From an uncultured Anaerolineae bacterium (lineage in GTDB: Bacteria > Chloroflexota > Anaerolineae > Aggregatilineales > Phototrophicaceae): 59,874 nucleotides of DNA. This document shows, in pieces, positions 24,199 through 34,873 of this stretch. The notes beneath the pieces were generated by a model. It made no database searches. It was not told the DNA's origin and was given only the letters and a program-made list of their open reading frames with translations. The position numbers and the translations under genes were made by a program. Within the stretch, counting starts at the first letter, position 1. The number at the start of each line of letters is the position of its first letter. The stretch is from positions 1-59,874 of the forward strand of contig CALDYP010000071.1 in the NCBI GenBank assembly GCA_937944445.1. The letters are read 5' to 3'.

Positions 24199-25980
24199 AT
24201 GACCGCGACGATTGCCGCGCAAGGCGAACTCAAGGCCAAGATCAACGATCGGCGGGTGGCGGGGCTGCTGTGGCGCTTCCTGCGGCCCTATCGCGGGCAG
24301 GTGATCGCAGTGTTCGGGCTGCTGCTGCTCATCAGCGCGATGAACTTGGCCATGCCCTATTTGATCCAAGTGGCCATCGACGGCCCGATTGCCGAGGGCG
24401 ACCTGAACGGCCTGTACCTCATCGGGCTGGCATACGTCGGCTTGATCGTGGCGATCTTCGTCGTGCGCTTCGTGCAGCTCTATTGGCTGCACACCATCGG
24501 CCAGAGCGCCCTCGTCAACCTGCGGCAGACGCTCTACGAGCACATCCTGCGGCAGGATTTGGCCTTCTTCAACCGCACCCCCGTGGGCAAGATCGTCAGC
24601 CGCATCAGCACCGACGTTGAAGAACTCAGCGAACTGGTCTCGACGAGCTTCGTGATGGTCGTCAGCAACTTGATCACGCTGGCCGGGATCATCGTGGTGA
24701 TGTTCCTGCTCAACTGGCGGTTGGCGCTGATCGGGCTGGCGGTGATCCCGGTGATCCTGTGGGCGAGCCTCTACTTTCGCGGGGGGGTGCGCCACTACTC
24801 GCAGTTATGGTATCGGGCGCTGAGCGACTTCCAAGCCTACATCAACGAACAGTTCAACGGGATGCTGGTTGTGCAGTTGTTCAACCGCCAGCCGGTCAGC
24901 CGCGAGGAGTACGGCGAGATCAGCCGAGCGATCTACAACGCGGTGATCGGGCTGCGCAACGCCTACACGAACTACGCGCTGATCCTGCAAGGGCTGACGA
25001 CGATTGGGCTGGCGCTGCTGCTGTGGGGCGGCGGGCAGGGCGTGCTGGCGCAGTGGGCCACGTTGGGGATGCTCGTGGCGTCGATTGAGTACCTGCGCCG
25101 CAGCTTCGAGCCGATCTTGCAGCTCGCCGAGCAGTTCACCCAGATCCAGACGGCCTTCAGCGCTGCCGAGCGCATCGCCCAACTGTTGGAGGAGCAGCCG
25201 ACGATCACCGAGCCGACGCACCCCGTGCGCGTTGACGACTTCACGCCGACGGTGCGCTTTGAGGGCGTCACCTTCCGCTATGAGGACGACGAACAGCCGG
25301 TGATCCGTGAGATCACATTTGCAGTGGAGGCGGGGCAGCGCGTGGCCATCGTGGGCGCGACGGGCGCAGGCAAGACCTCGCTCGTCAAGCTGCTGGCGCG
25401 CTACTTCGACGTGACAGCGGGGCGCATCCTCGTGAGCGGCGTCGATCTGCGCGCGCTGAGCTTTGCCGATCTGCGCCGCTTTGTGAGCGTCGTCCCACAG
25501 AACCCCTACATCTTCAACGGGACGATTGCCGACAACCTGCGCCTGTTCGACCCGTCTATCACCGAGGCGCAGATGCGCGCCGCCTGCGAGACGGCCTGCG
25601 CCCAGTCTTTCATCGACCGTCTGCCCGGCGGCTATGACTACCCACTGCTGCCGCAAGGGGCCAACCTGAGCGAAGGCCAACGTCAACTGCTGGCGCTGGC
25701 GCGCGCCCTCATCCACAGCCCACAGAGCATCCTCGTGCTGGACGAGGCCACGAGCAGCATCGACACTGAGACGGAAGCCGACATCCAGCGCGGGCTGGCG
25801 CAGGCGCTCCACGGGCGCACCAGCATCATCATCGCGCATCGCCTCTCCACCATCCGCGACGCAGATCGGATCATCGTCATGCAGCATGGGCGCATCGTCG
25901 AAGACGGCACACACGAGACGCTGCTCGAGCGCGACGGCCTCTACGCGCAGCTTTATCATCGCCAATTTGCTGAGGTCTAG
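24199..25980 (+). CDS. ABC exporter half-transporter B (catalytic subunit)
   Basis: 593 residues with the same architecture as the preceding subunit. Walker A is GATGAGKT (386-393), Walker B ILVLDE with catalytic E516, and the switch His lies in IIAHRLST. The signature is LSEGQ (490-494) rather than LSGGQ. In the heterodimer this altered signature faces the D505 site of subunit A, while E516 here faces A's normal LSGGQ, giving one consensus and one degenerate site. The pair is probably an obligate heterodimer. Confidence 0.94.
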   Translation: MTATIAAQGELKAKINDRRVAGLLWRFLRPYRGQVIAVFGLLLLISAMNLAMPYLIQVAIDGPIAEGDLNGLYLIGLAYVGLIVAIFVVRFVQLYWLHTIGQSALVNLRQTLYEHILRQDLAFFNRTPVGKIVSRISTDVEELSELVSTSFVMVVSNLITLAGIIVVMFLLNWRLALIGLAVIPVILWASLYFRGGVRHYSQLWYRALSDFQAYINEQFNGMLVVQLFNRQPVSREEYGEISRAIYNAVIGLRNAYTNYALILQGLTTIGLALLLWGGGQGVLAQWATLGMLVASIEYLRRSFEPILQLAEQFTQIQTAFSAAERIAQLLEEQPTITEPTHPVRVDDFTPTVRFEGVTFRYEDDEQPVIREITFAVEAGQRVAIVGATGAGKTSLVKLLARYFDVTAGRILVSGVDLRALSFADLRRFVSVVPQNPYIFNGTIADNLRLFDPSITEAQMRAACETACAQSFIDRLPGGYDYPLLPQGANLSEGQRQLLALARALIHSPQSILVLDEATSSIDTETEADIQRGLAQALHGRTSIIIAHRLSTIRDADRIIVMQHGRIVEDGTHETLLERDGLYAQLYHRQFAEV

Positions 25981-26068
25981 GCCGTGCGGGGCGCATTACA
26001 GCCTACCAACTGCGGGGCGATTGTGGTCAAATAGCGAGCTTAGTCTGCTCTATCATGGTTATTTGCGC

Positions 26069-27187
26069 ATGGCCGCACTCGCCGATCTGTATCAGCTTGA
26101 CCAGTTTATCGACACCTTTGCGTTGGGGCACTATGCGCGGGTGCTGCACGGCGTTCAGCTTGCGACGGGCACGCCGGTTGCTTTTAAAGTGCTGCGCCCG
26201 GAGCATCTGCTGGCGGATGGGGAACTCAAGTGGGAGTATCGCGCGTTCAGCAACGAGGCGGAGATCATGCTGGCGTTGAAGGACAGCCCGCAGGTCACCC
26301 GCCTGTACGACTGCGGCTATCTCTCAGACAAGCAGGAAGCGCCCAGCGGCGGCGAGATCGTCTCATTTGGGACGGATGTTGAGGCGTTCAACCGCTCGAT
26401 GTACCATCACGCGGCGCAGGGCTGGCGGCCTTACCTCGCGCTGGAACTCATGCCGCGCCACAACAATCTGCTGTATCTGATGAAGCCCAACACGCCCGGC
26501 CAGCGCTGGCGGCTGCCCAGCGAGGAAGCCCTCGCGCTGGCCATCCAGTTCACGCAGGCGCTCGCGCTGGCGCACGCCCAGCACATCATCTACCTTGACC
26601 ACAAGCTGGAACACGTCTATTGGGACGGGGTGGCGCTCAAGCTGATCGACTTCAACAGCAGCAAGCAGCTGGGCAGCGCCGCCCGCGAAACGGACTTTGC
26701 GCGCGACATCCATAACCTGTGCGTGGGCATCCTCTACCCGATCTTCACTGGCATGCCGGCCCACGCTGCCAGCTTGCGCCCCCAGCCGGGCGGCTTGGAT
26801 GTGGTGGAAGCGCGCTATGCTGACGTGCAAACGCTGGATTTTGGCGTGGAGCCGTCGCTCAGCGCGGCGGTGCAAGAGCTGCTCCAGCGCGGCGCAGCGA
26901 TGGCCTTCCCGAACACCGTCGCGTTCATGTCAGAGCTTCAACGGGCGGCGGCGCTGCACGGGCGCGATTTCCCCAACTACAGCGCCAAGCCCGCCACCCG
27001 CCAAGCGCGCGACATCATGCGGCAGGGGCTGAAGGAACTGCGCGGCGGCACAGCCCAGTTGAAGGCCGCCCGTGACCACTTCCGCGATGCGCTGGCGCTC
27101 GACGACCTAACCCCCGACCTTGAGGACGAGCTGCGCCGCCTCGTCAAGCAGCTCAACGAGATGCTCAACGCCCGCGTGATCCCTTAA
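26069..27187 (+). CDS. Degenerate protein kinase-like protein
   Basis: 372 residues. The N-terminal two thirds follow the protein kinase fold: VAFK with K40, a LALELMPR hinge, and YLDHKLEH (175-182) in place of HRDLKPEN. D177 and K179 are kept, the HR pair is YL and the metal-binding Asn is H182. The DFG motif reads DFN (194-196). The remainder is helical, with charged C-terminal helices. It may be a pseudokinase or an atypical kinase. ATG at 26069 begins at the kinase fold; the open frame extends further upstream but into the exporter gene. No ribosome-binding site is obvious. Confidence 0.78.
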   Translation: MAALADLYQLDQFIDTFALGHYARVLHGVQLATGTPVAFKVLRPEHLLADGELKWEYRAFSNEAEIMLALKDSPQVTRLYDCGYLSDKQEAPSGGEIVSFGTDVEAFNRSMYHHAAQGWRPYLALELMPRHNNLLYLMKPNTPGQRWRLPSEEALALAIQFTQALALAHAQHIIYLDHKLEHVYWDGVALKLIDFNSSKQLGSAARETDFARDIHNLCVGILYPIFTGMPAHAASLRPQPGGLDVVEARYADVQTLDFGVEPSLSAAVQELLQRGAAMAFPNTVAFMSELQRAAALHGRDFPNYSAKPATRQARDIMRQGLKELRGGTAQLKAARDHFRDALALDDLTPDLEDELRRLVKQLNEMLNARVIP

Positions 27188-27193
27188 GCGCCT

Positions 27194-29776
<2,583 letters not shown>

Positions 29777-29864
29777 GTGACAGTGTCCTTTCCGGCCTGT
29801 GAGAAATCGGCAGGTGGGGTGGCCCGCTGCCGTCACCTCGATTGAACACCGTCAGTATCTGAAC

Positions 29865-29893
29865 TGTATAGGAAAGTTACAAGAGTTTTACAA
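29865..29893 (-). promoter_or_regulatory. Candidate clpB promoter
   Basis: On the minus strand TTGTAA (29893-29888), a 17-base spacer and TATACA (29870-29865), about 90 bases before the clpB start. Confidence 0.5.
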
Positions 29894-29898
29894 ATAGT

Positions 29899-30003
29899 GT
29901 AGGGACAGGGCCTGCCCTGTCCGTTTTTCTCACACGCCACCCGACACGCGGACGCGGCAGGCCGCGTCCCTACATCATACGTCAACCAACACGCGGACGC
30001 GGT
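29899..30003. repeat. REP/BIME-like cluster: type B forward, type A reverse, half copy
   Basis: GTAG plus GGACAGGGCCTGCCCTGTCC (29903-29922) reads forward; GGACGCGGCAGGCCGCGTCC (29950-29969) plus CTAC reads in reverse, so GTAG feet face outward. A truncated half copy (CGGACGCGG, 29994-30002) abuts the stop codon of the permease gene ending at 30003. The forward type B hairpin is followed by GTTTTTCT and could terminate plus-strand transcripts. Confidence 0.85.
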
Positions 30004-31094
30004 TACCCCTTCACGCCGGTGATGACGATGCCCTGCATGAAGAAGCGCTGCGCGAAGAAGAACAGCAGGATCGGCGGTATGATCATCACCACGCTAGCGG
30101 CCATCACAAGGTGCGTGTTGGTGCTGTAGAGCGCGTTGAACGATTGCAGCCCGATGGCCATCGTCCAGTTTTGCGGCGTATGGAGGAAGATCATCGGCTC
30201 GTAGAAGTCGTTCCATGCGTAGAGGAAGTGAAAGATCGCCACGCTGATGAGCGCAGGCCGCGCCTGCGGCAGGATGACGTAGAGCAGCGTCTGGAAGCTG
30301 TTCGCGCCGTCAATCTTGGCCGCGTCGTCTAGGTCAAGTGGGATGCGCATGAAGAACTGACGCAGCAAGAACACGTCATAGGCGTTGGCGAAGAAGGCCG
30401 GCACGATGAGCGGCAGCAGCGTATCAACCCAGCCCAGCGCGTTGTAGAGCAGATAGGTGGGGATGATCGTCACTTGGCGCGGCAGCATGATCGTGCTGAG
30501 CAGCACCAAGAACAGCACGTTCAGCCACGGGGCGCGAAAGCGGCTGAAGCCATACGCCACCAGCGTACACGAGATGAGCATCCCCGTCATGCCGCCGAAG
30601 GTGACGATCAAGGTGTTGATGAGGTAGCGATCAAACGGGACGGTGGTGAAAGCCTCTTGAAAGTTGGTCAGGCGCGGGTCAAAGTAGCGGATCGGCTCAG
30701 CGTCGGCGAGGGGCAGCAGCAGCACCTCTTCAGGGTTGGCGGGGTCGACAAACTGCGCGTTGCCGCCCGGCGCGCGCCGCACCAGCGCCAGCTCGCGCTC
30801 CACGCCGTCTAGCTTGACGCGGTGCATCGGCGCGCTGCGCCCGTCGATCTGCACGGTGAGCGCGCTCATCGGGATGAGGTTGAGCGGATCGGTGCGGATT
30901 TGCGCGGGGCTTTTGAACGCCATCGAGATCATGTAGAGCAGCGGGATCATGAGCACCACCGCCCCAAGCGCCAAGAGGAACGTCGTGATGACGTGCAGGA
31001 TGAGGCGCGTGCCCTTCATGCCCAGCTGAAAGCGGCGCAGGGCGTTTTGCGGTGGGGTCGCCTCAAGGGCTGCGCTGGATTGTATGGTGGCCAT
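30003..31094 (-). CDS. Sugar ABC transporter permease (MalG-like) with extracytoplasmic insert
   Basis: 363 residues, six membrane segments. The EAA loop DDAAKIDGANSFQTLLYVIL and the IITGVKG-type end are typical of carbohydrate permeases of the MalG family. Between the first membrane segment (ending LLYMISMAFKSP) and the segment beginning DPRLTNFQEAF there are about 65 extra residues (about 75-138), outside the membrane, that MalG normally lacks. It starts 3 bases after the MalF-like gene and is last in the operon. Confidence 0.93.
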   Translation of the reverse strand: MATIQSSAALEATPPQNALRRFQLGMKGTRLILHVITTFLLALGAVVLMIPLLYMISMAFKSPAQIRTDPLNLIPMSALTVQIDGRSAPMHRVKLDGVERELALVRRAPGGNAQFVDPANPEEVLLLPLADAEPIRYFDPRLTNFQEAFTTVPFDRYLINTLIVTFGGMTGMLISCTLVAYGFSRFRAPWLNVLFLVLLSTIMLPRQVTIIPTYLLYNALGWVDTLLPLIVPAFFANAYDVFLLRQFFMRIPLDLDDAAKIDGANSFQTLLYVILPQARPALISVAIFHFLYAWNDFYEPMIFLHTPQNWTMAIGLQSFNALYSTNTHLVMAASVVMIIPPILLFFFAQRFFMQGIVITGVKG

Positions 31095-31097
31095 GTC

Positions 31098-32060
31098 TTA
31101 TTTTTTCCCTCTCAGTTCACCTTCATAGAACACCCAGATCTCTGAAGAGCGGAAGATCAGCAGCGTTAGGACGAGGATGATGACGAACATGATCCACGCC
31201 AACGCTGAGGCGTCGCCCATCTCAAAGAAACGGAAGGCCGTCCGATAGAGGTTGAGGTTGTAGAAGAGCGTGCTCTTGAGGGGCGCGCCGTCGGCCCCGC
31301 CTACGAGAAAGGCATTCGTGAAGTAGCTGAACGTGCCGATCAGCCCCAGCACCAAGTTGTAGAACAAGACAGGCGTCATCATCGGCAGGGTGACGTTGAA
31401 GAAGCGCTGCACGACGTTCGCGCCGTCCACTTTGGCCGCGTCGTAGAGGTCAGTTGGGATGCCTTGCAGCCCCGCGAGGTAGATGATCATCCCGCCGCCG
31501 ATGCCCCACAAGCTCATGATCGTCAGCGAAAGCAGGGCGTAGTTTGGGTCAGTCAGCCAACCGGGGCCGCGAATGCCGAACAGGGCAAGGAATTGATTGA
31601 GCGCACCGATCTGCGGGTTGAAGATGAGGATCCACAGTAAGGTGACAGCGACACCGGCCAGCACCGAGGGCAGGAAGTAGATCGTCCGCCAGACGTTGAC
31701 GAACGGGATCTTCTGGTTGAGCAGAATCGCGATGACGAAGCTCAGCACGAGGCCGCTCGGCAGCGCCATCGCGGCGAACGTCACCGTCACGCGCAGCGAC
31801 TGCCAGAAGTCAGGGCTGTTAAACATGCGGAGGTAGTTGTCGAGGCCGACAAAGTTCGGGGCGCGCCCAGCGATCGTGCGGTAGTCGGTGAACGACAAGC
31901 CGAGCGAGACAACCATCGGCCCCAGCGTGAAGATCAAAAAGCCGACGATCCACGGGGCGATGTAGACATACGCGGCGGCCGCCTCACGCTTTTGCAGCGA
32001 CCAGCCGTCCATGAAACGCAGCAGCGACCGCTTCGGTGGGGTGTTAGAGGCTTGTGACAT
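31098..32060 (-). CDS. Sugar ABC transporter permease (MalF/UgpA-like)
   Basis: 320 residues with six membrane segments starting at AAAYVYIAPWIVGFLIF. The cytoplasmic loop YDAAKVDGANVVQRFFNVTL is the EAA motif. It pairs with the MalG-like permease downstream. AGGTGA precedes the ATG. No cognate ATPase gene lies in the window; such importers often share a housekeeping MsmX-type ATPase encoded elsewhere, which I infer here. Confidence 0.93.
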   Translation of the reverse strand: MSQASNTPPKRSLLRFMDGWSLQKREAAAAYVYIAPWIVGFLIFTLGPMVVSLGLSFTDYRTIAGRAPNFVGLDNYLRMFNSPDFWQSLRVTVTFAAMALPSGLVLSFVIAILLNQKIPFVNVWRTIYFLPSVLAGVAVTLLWILIFNPQIGALNQFLALFGIRGPGWLTDPNYALLSLTIMSLWGIGGGMIIYLAGLQGIPTDLYDAAKVDGANVVQRFFNVTLPMMTPVLFYNLVLGLIGTFSYFTNAFLVGGADGAPLKSTLFYNLNLYRTAFRFFEMGDASALAWIMFVIILVLTLLIFRSSEIWVFYEGELRGKK

Positions 32061-32095
32061 GGGTCACCTCAGGAGTGGGATCAGTGGTCATGATG

Positions 32096-32134
32096 ACCAA
32101 ACGCCCCCGGCGTGGCGCGCCGAGGGCGCTTGGT
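32096..32134 (-). terminator. Strong hairpin between binding-protein and permease genes
   Basis: Fifteen-base arms (32096-32110 and 32120-32134) pair throughout with two G-U pairs around a 9-base loop. There is no T-run, so it probably stabilises the binding-protein mRNA and limits read-through, as in many SBP-first operons. Confidence 0.65.
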
Positions 32135-32154
32135 GAACGGGCGAGCGCGCGGCC

Positions 32155-33531
32155 TCAACCGCCCTGACGCGCCCAATACGCGTCGAGAATCTGCTGAACT
32201 TCGGCGTTGGCCGCGTCCAAGATGGCTGTCACGTCGCGGTTGCCTTGCTGCACCTGCTCCGAGATGCGATCCAGCACTTCGTTCACGCGCGGGCGATCCG
32301 GAACCCACGTCTCATGGTGCGGGTTGTCGAGATACTCAATGGCGGCAAAGATCGGGTCGAAGTCGATCATCGGGAAGACCTCGCGCAGGCGGGCTTCGTA
32401 GCTCTCCGCCACCGAGGCGCGCGCCGGGATGCAGCCGTAGATCAAGCAGACCTCTTCGATGTTCTCCGCGCTGGAGAGCCATTTCATGACGTACCACGCT
32501 TCTTCTTTGTTGGTGGCCGCCTCCGGGATTACGAAGCTGTCGGCGTGGATGCGGGCGATGCGCTGGCCCTTCTGGTTGAGCGGCACAGCGGCGATCCCCA
32601 CTTGGAACGGCAGATCCGGCAGCACGTCGCGCAGCTCACCTAGATACCATGTGTGGGTGTGGAACATGGCCACTAGGCCGCTGTCCAACGGCGAGCCGAC
32701 GCCCGCTGCCTCGTAGGTGGCGATGTCGGTTGGGCGGCCCGGGTAGAAGTGATGTTCCCAGATGGCGTCGGCGTACCATTGCAAGCCCTGCTGCCACTCC
32801 GGTGAGTTGACAACCGCTGTGCGGAAGTCGGGGGTGGTCACGCGCCCGCCGTTCTCCGGCCCCCAGAAGACCATGCGCCCCAACGTGCCGATCCAACTGT
32901 CGTCGAAGCCCCACTGCACGACGTTCTCCGGGTCGAAGTCCGGCGAGGTGGCGTCGTTGCCGTTGGCGTCCAACGTGAGCAGCATCGCGGTCTCGGTCAG
33001 CGCGTTGATGTCCCACGTCATGTCATCGTAGCTGGCGGGCGGGTAGTCCACCCCTGCCGCGTCGAACAGATCGACGTTGTAGATGATGAACGAGGGGTAA
33101 ATCCCCAGCGGCAGGCCGACGTTCTTGAAGCCGAAGTTGTTGATCTCCAGCGTTGGGCCGTAGAAGTCGCTCGTGTCGAGGTTCTCGGCTTTGATGAAAG
33201 CGTCGATGTCTGCCCATGCATCTAGGTAATCCGCGATGGTGGACGTGCCAATCGGCCCGACGAGCTGGGGCGCGTTGCCGCCCGTGATCATCGTGATGAG
33301 GCGCTGACCCGCCTCAGAGTAGGGCACGATCAAAAATTCAATCTGGATGTCGGTGTGTTGGCTGTTGAACTTCTGCTCAAGCGCACGCTGAGCGGTTACC
33401 TGCGTGGGCGATGTGCCCGTGCCGAGGCCGACAAAGATCGTAACCTTGACGGGCTGCTGGGCGGCGACCGGCCCGACGGCGAAAGCCATCAAGGCGGTCA
33501 ACATAACGATGAGCCATTGACGTATGCGCAT
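32155..33531 (-). CDS. Sugar ABC transporter substrate-binding protein (family 1)
   Basis: 458 residues. A Sec signal peptide (about 1-24, ending GPVAAQQ) precedes a family 1 binding protein with the usual TIFVGLGTG start, the FNSQHTDIQIEFLIVPY segment and the late WYVMKWLSSAENIEE block. No lipobox is present. It is first in the minus-strand operon and carries its own promoter with a LacI-type operator. The ligand is probably a mono- or oligosaccharide, perhaps an amino sugar or aminocyclitol from the neighbouring genes; not provable here. Confidence 0.93.
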   Translation of the reverse strand: MRIRQWLIVMLTALMAFAVGPVAAQQPVKVTIFVGLGTGTSPTQVTAQRALEQKFNSQHTDIQIEFLIVPYSEAGQRLITMITGGNAPQLVGPIGTSTIADYLDAWADIDAFIKAENLDTSDFYGPTLEINNFGFKNVGLPLGIYPSFIIYNVDLFDAAGVDYPPASYDDMTWDINALTETAMLLTLDANGNDATSPDFDPENVVQWGFDDSWIGTLGRMVFWGPENGGRVTTPDFRTAVVNSPEWQQGLQWYADAIWEHHFYPGRPTDIATYEAAGVGSPLDSGLVAMFHTHTWYLGELRDVLPDLPFQVGIAAVPLNQKGQRIARIHADSFVIPEAATNKEEAWYVMKWLSSAENIEEVCLIYGCIPARASVAESYEARLREVFPMIDFDPIFAAIEYLDNPHHETWVPDRPRVNEVLDRISEQVQQGNRDVTAILDAANAEVQQILDAYWARQGG

Positions 33532-33576
33532 AGTTTACCCCCTTATCCAAAACTTTAATTTGACGTAAACAAATTT

Positions 33577-33590
33577 TGTAAACGCTTTCA
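33577..33590 (-). promoter_or_regulatory. LacI-family operator at the sugar importer promoter
   Basis: On the minus strand TGAAAGCGTTTACA fits the LacI/CcpA-family pattern TGnAAnCGnTTnCA. It begins two bases after the -10, so binding would block transcription start. Confidence 0.8.
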
Positions 33591-33592
33591 AG

Positions 33593-33621
33593 ATTCTATG
33601 ATAGGATGGAAAATCTGTCAA
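33593..33621 (-). promoter_or_regulatory. Sigma-70 promoter of the sugar importer operon
   Basis: TTGACA (33621-33616), 17-base spacer, TAGAAT (33598-33593) on the minus strand; the best match to consensus in the window. Confidence 0.8.
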
Positions 33622-33644
33622 ATCATGGCAAGGGTGAGAAGTGG

Positions 33645-33743
33645 CTGAAACCGACAGGATGCGACACCGAGCGCTCAAGCACTCGGCTAGGGCGCGCCCC
33701 TTGAAGGGGGCTGGATGAGTCCTTTGTTCGAGTTTAGACCCCC
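33645..33743. repeat. Degraded homologue of the MITE-like element at 7506-7614 (inverse orientation)
   Basis: On the minus strand this reads TCTAAACTCGAACA, then ATCCAGC, CTTCA, GGGGCGCGCC and a hairpin with arms GCCGAGTGC / GCGCTCGGT, in the same order and spacing as the copy at 7.5 kb. The hairpin differences are G-U tolerant. Outer ends have decayed and no target duplication is visible. It sits between two divergent promoters. Confidence 0.65.
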
Positions 33744-33759
33744 CAAACAGCGTGACAAC

Positions 33760-33802
33760 TTGACGTTTGCAGCAGTTTTCGCTACGCTTGTAAGCGTTTA
33801 CA
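33760..33802 (+). promoter_or_regulatory. lacI-type gene promoter with overlapping operator
   Basis: TTGACG (33760-33765), 17-base spacer, TACGCT (33783-33788), then TGTAAGCGTTTACA (33789-33802), a perfect match to TGnAAnCGnTTnCA. AAGGAG (33808-33813) follows. The regulator is predicted to repress itself and the divergent importer. Confidence 0.8.
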
Positions 33803-33819
33803 CTTTGAAGGAGAACAGG

Positions 33820-34830
33820 ATGCTGCGTATGAAGCGTGTCACAATTGAAGATGTTGCGCGCCAAGCTGGCGTTTCAATTGCGACCGTTAGCCGCGTTGTC
33901 AGTGGGTCAACCCACGTCGCACCGATGACGACCGCGAAGGTGCAAGCGGCGATCAACATGCTGGGCTACAAGCCTAACCCCATCGCCAAGCACTTGGCGG
34001 GTCAGCGCACCAACACGATCGGCTTGATCGTGGATGAGATCGTGGGCGATTTTTTCCAGCCGATGCTGCGCGGCATCGAGCAAACCAGCAGCGAGCACGG
34101 CTATGATCTGTTGATCCACAGCACGCGGATGCGACGCCGCAGCGGTTCCTACCCGGTGGCGGAACACAACACCGACGGCATCATCGTCTTTGGGAACAGC
34201 CTGCCGCTGGATGAGCTGCGCCGCCTTTACATTAAGCAGTTCCCGATGGTGCTGATGCACCAAACGCCCCCCTCAGATGTACACGTCCCATGTGTGACGA
34301 TCGAGAACAAGCGCTCAGCACAACGCATGGTCGATTACTTAATTGAGCAGCGCGGCTACACCGAAATCGCCTTCCTGCGCGGGCCAGAGGGCAACGAGGA
34401 CAGCCAATGGCGCGAGCTGGGCTTCCGCGAGAGCATGGCCGCGCACGGCCTCAAGGTGGACGATGAGCTGATCGGCATGGGCGGTTTTGAGGAGATGCAG
34501 GCGCACCACACTGTGACGCAGTGGGTGCGGCAGGGGAAGCGCCCGCGCTGCATCTTCGCCGCCGATGACGACAGCGCGCTGGGCGTGCTGCGCGCGTTGA
34601 AGGAGGCCGGGCTGCGCGTTCCGCAGGATGTGGCAGTGGTGGGCTTTGACGACATCCGCATTGCCAGCTACCTCTCGCCTGCCTTGACGACCGTTCGCGC
34701 GCCGATTGAACAGGTGTCGCGCGTGGCGGTTGAAACTCTCATCCAACTTCTAGAGGGGGAGACGCCACAGATGCTGACGCTGCTGCCCACAGAACTCATC
34801 ATCCGCGAAAGCTGCGGCTACAGCGCCTGA
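33820..34830 (+). CDS. LacI-family transcriptional regulator
   Basis: 336 residues. The helix-turn-helix with hinge is VTIEDVARQAGVSIATVSRVVSG (in parts), followed by the NPIAKHLAGQRTNTIGLIVDE entry into a periplasmic-binding-protein-like sensor domain with FAADDDSALGVLRALKEAGLRVP and VVGFDDIRIASYL. ATG at 33820 is chosen: AAGGAG is 6 bases away and the protein then starts just before the HTH, although the frame opens earlier. Operators fitting this family lie in both flanking promoters. The effector is probably a sugar or sugar phosphate. Confidence 0.95.
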   Translation: MLRMKRVTIEDVARQAGVSIATVSRVVSGSTHVAPMTTAKVQAAINMLGYKPNPIAKHLAGQRTNTIGLIVDEIVGDFFQPMLRGIEQTSSEHGYDLLIHSTRMRRRSGSYPVAEHNTDGIIVFGNSLPLDELRRLYIKQFPMVLMHQTPPSDVHVPCVTIENKRSAQRMVDYLIEQRGYTEIAFLRGPEGNEDSQWRELGFRESMAAHGLKVDDELIGMGGFEEMQAHHTVTQWVRQGKRPRCIFAADDDSALGVLRALKEAGLRVPQDVAVVGFDDIRIASYLSPALTTVRAPIEQVSRVAVETLIQLLEGETPQMLTLLPTELIIRESCGYSA

Positions 34831-34873
34831 ACACGCCGCCCGCGAGGGCGCACCTCGTTCAGCAGGGGGGATC

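Noticed and set aside
29777..29898. CIRCE or HAIR heat-shock operator upstream of clpB
   Set aside because: Neither TTAGCACTC/GAGTGCTAA nor CTTGAGT/ACTCAAG inverted repeats occur; only an ordinary promoter was found.
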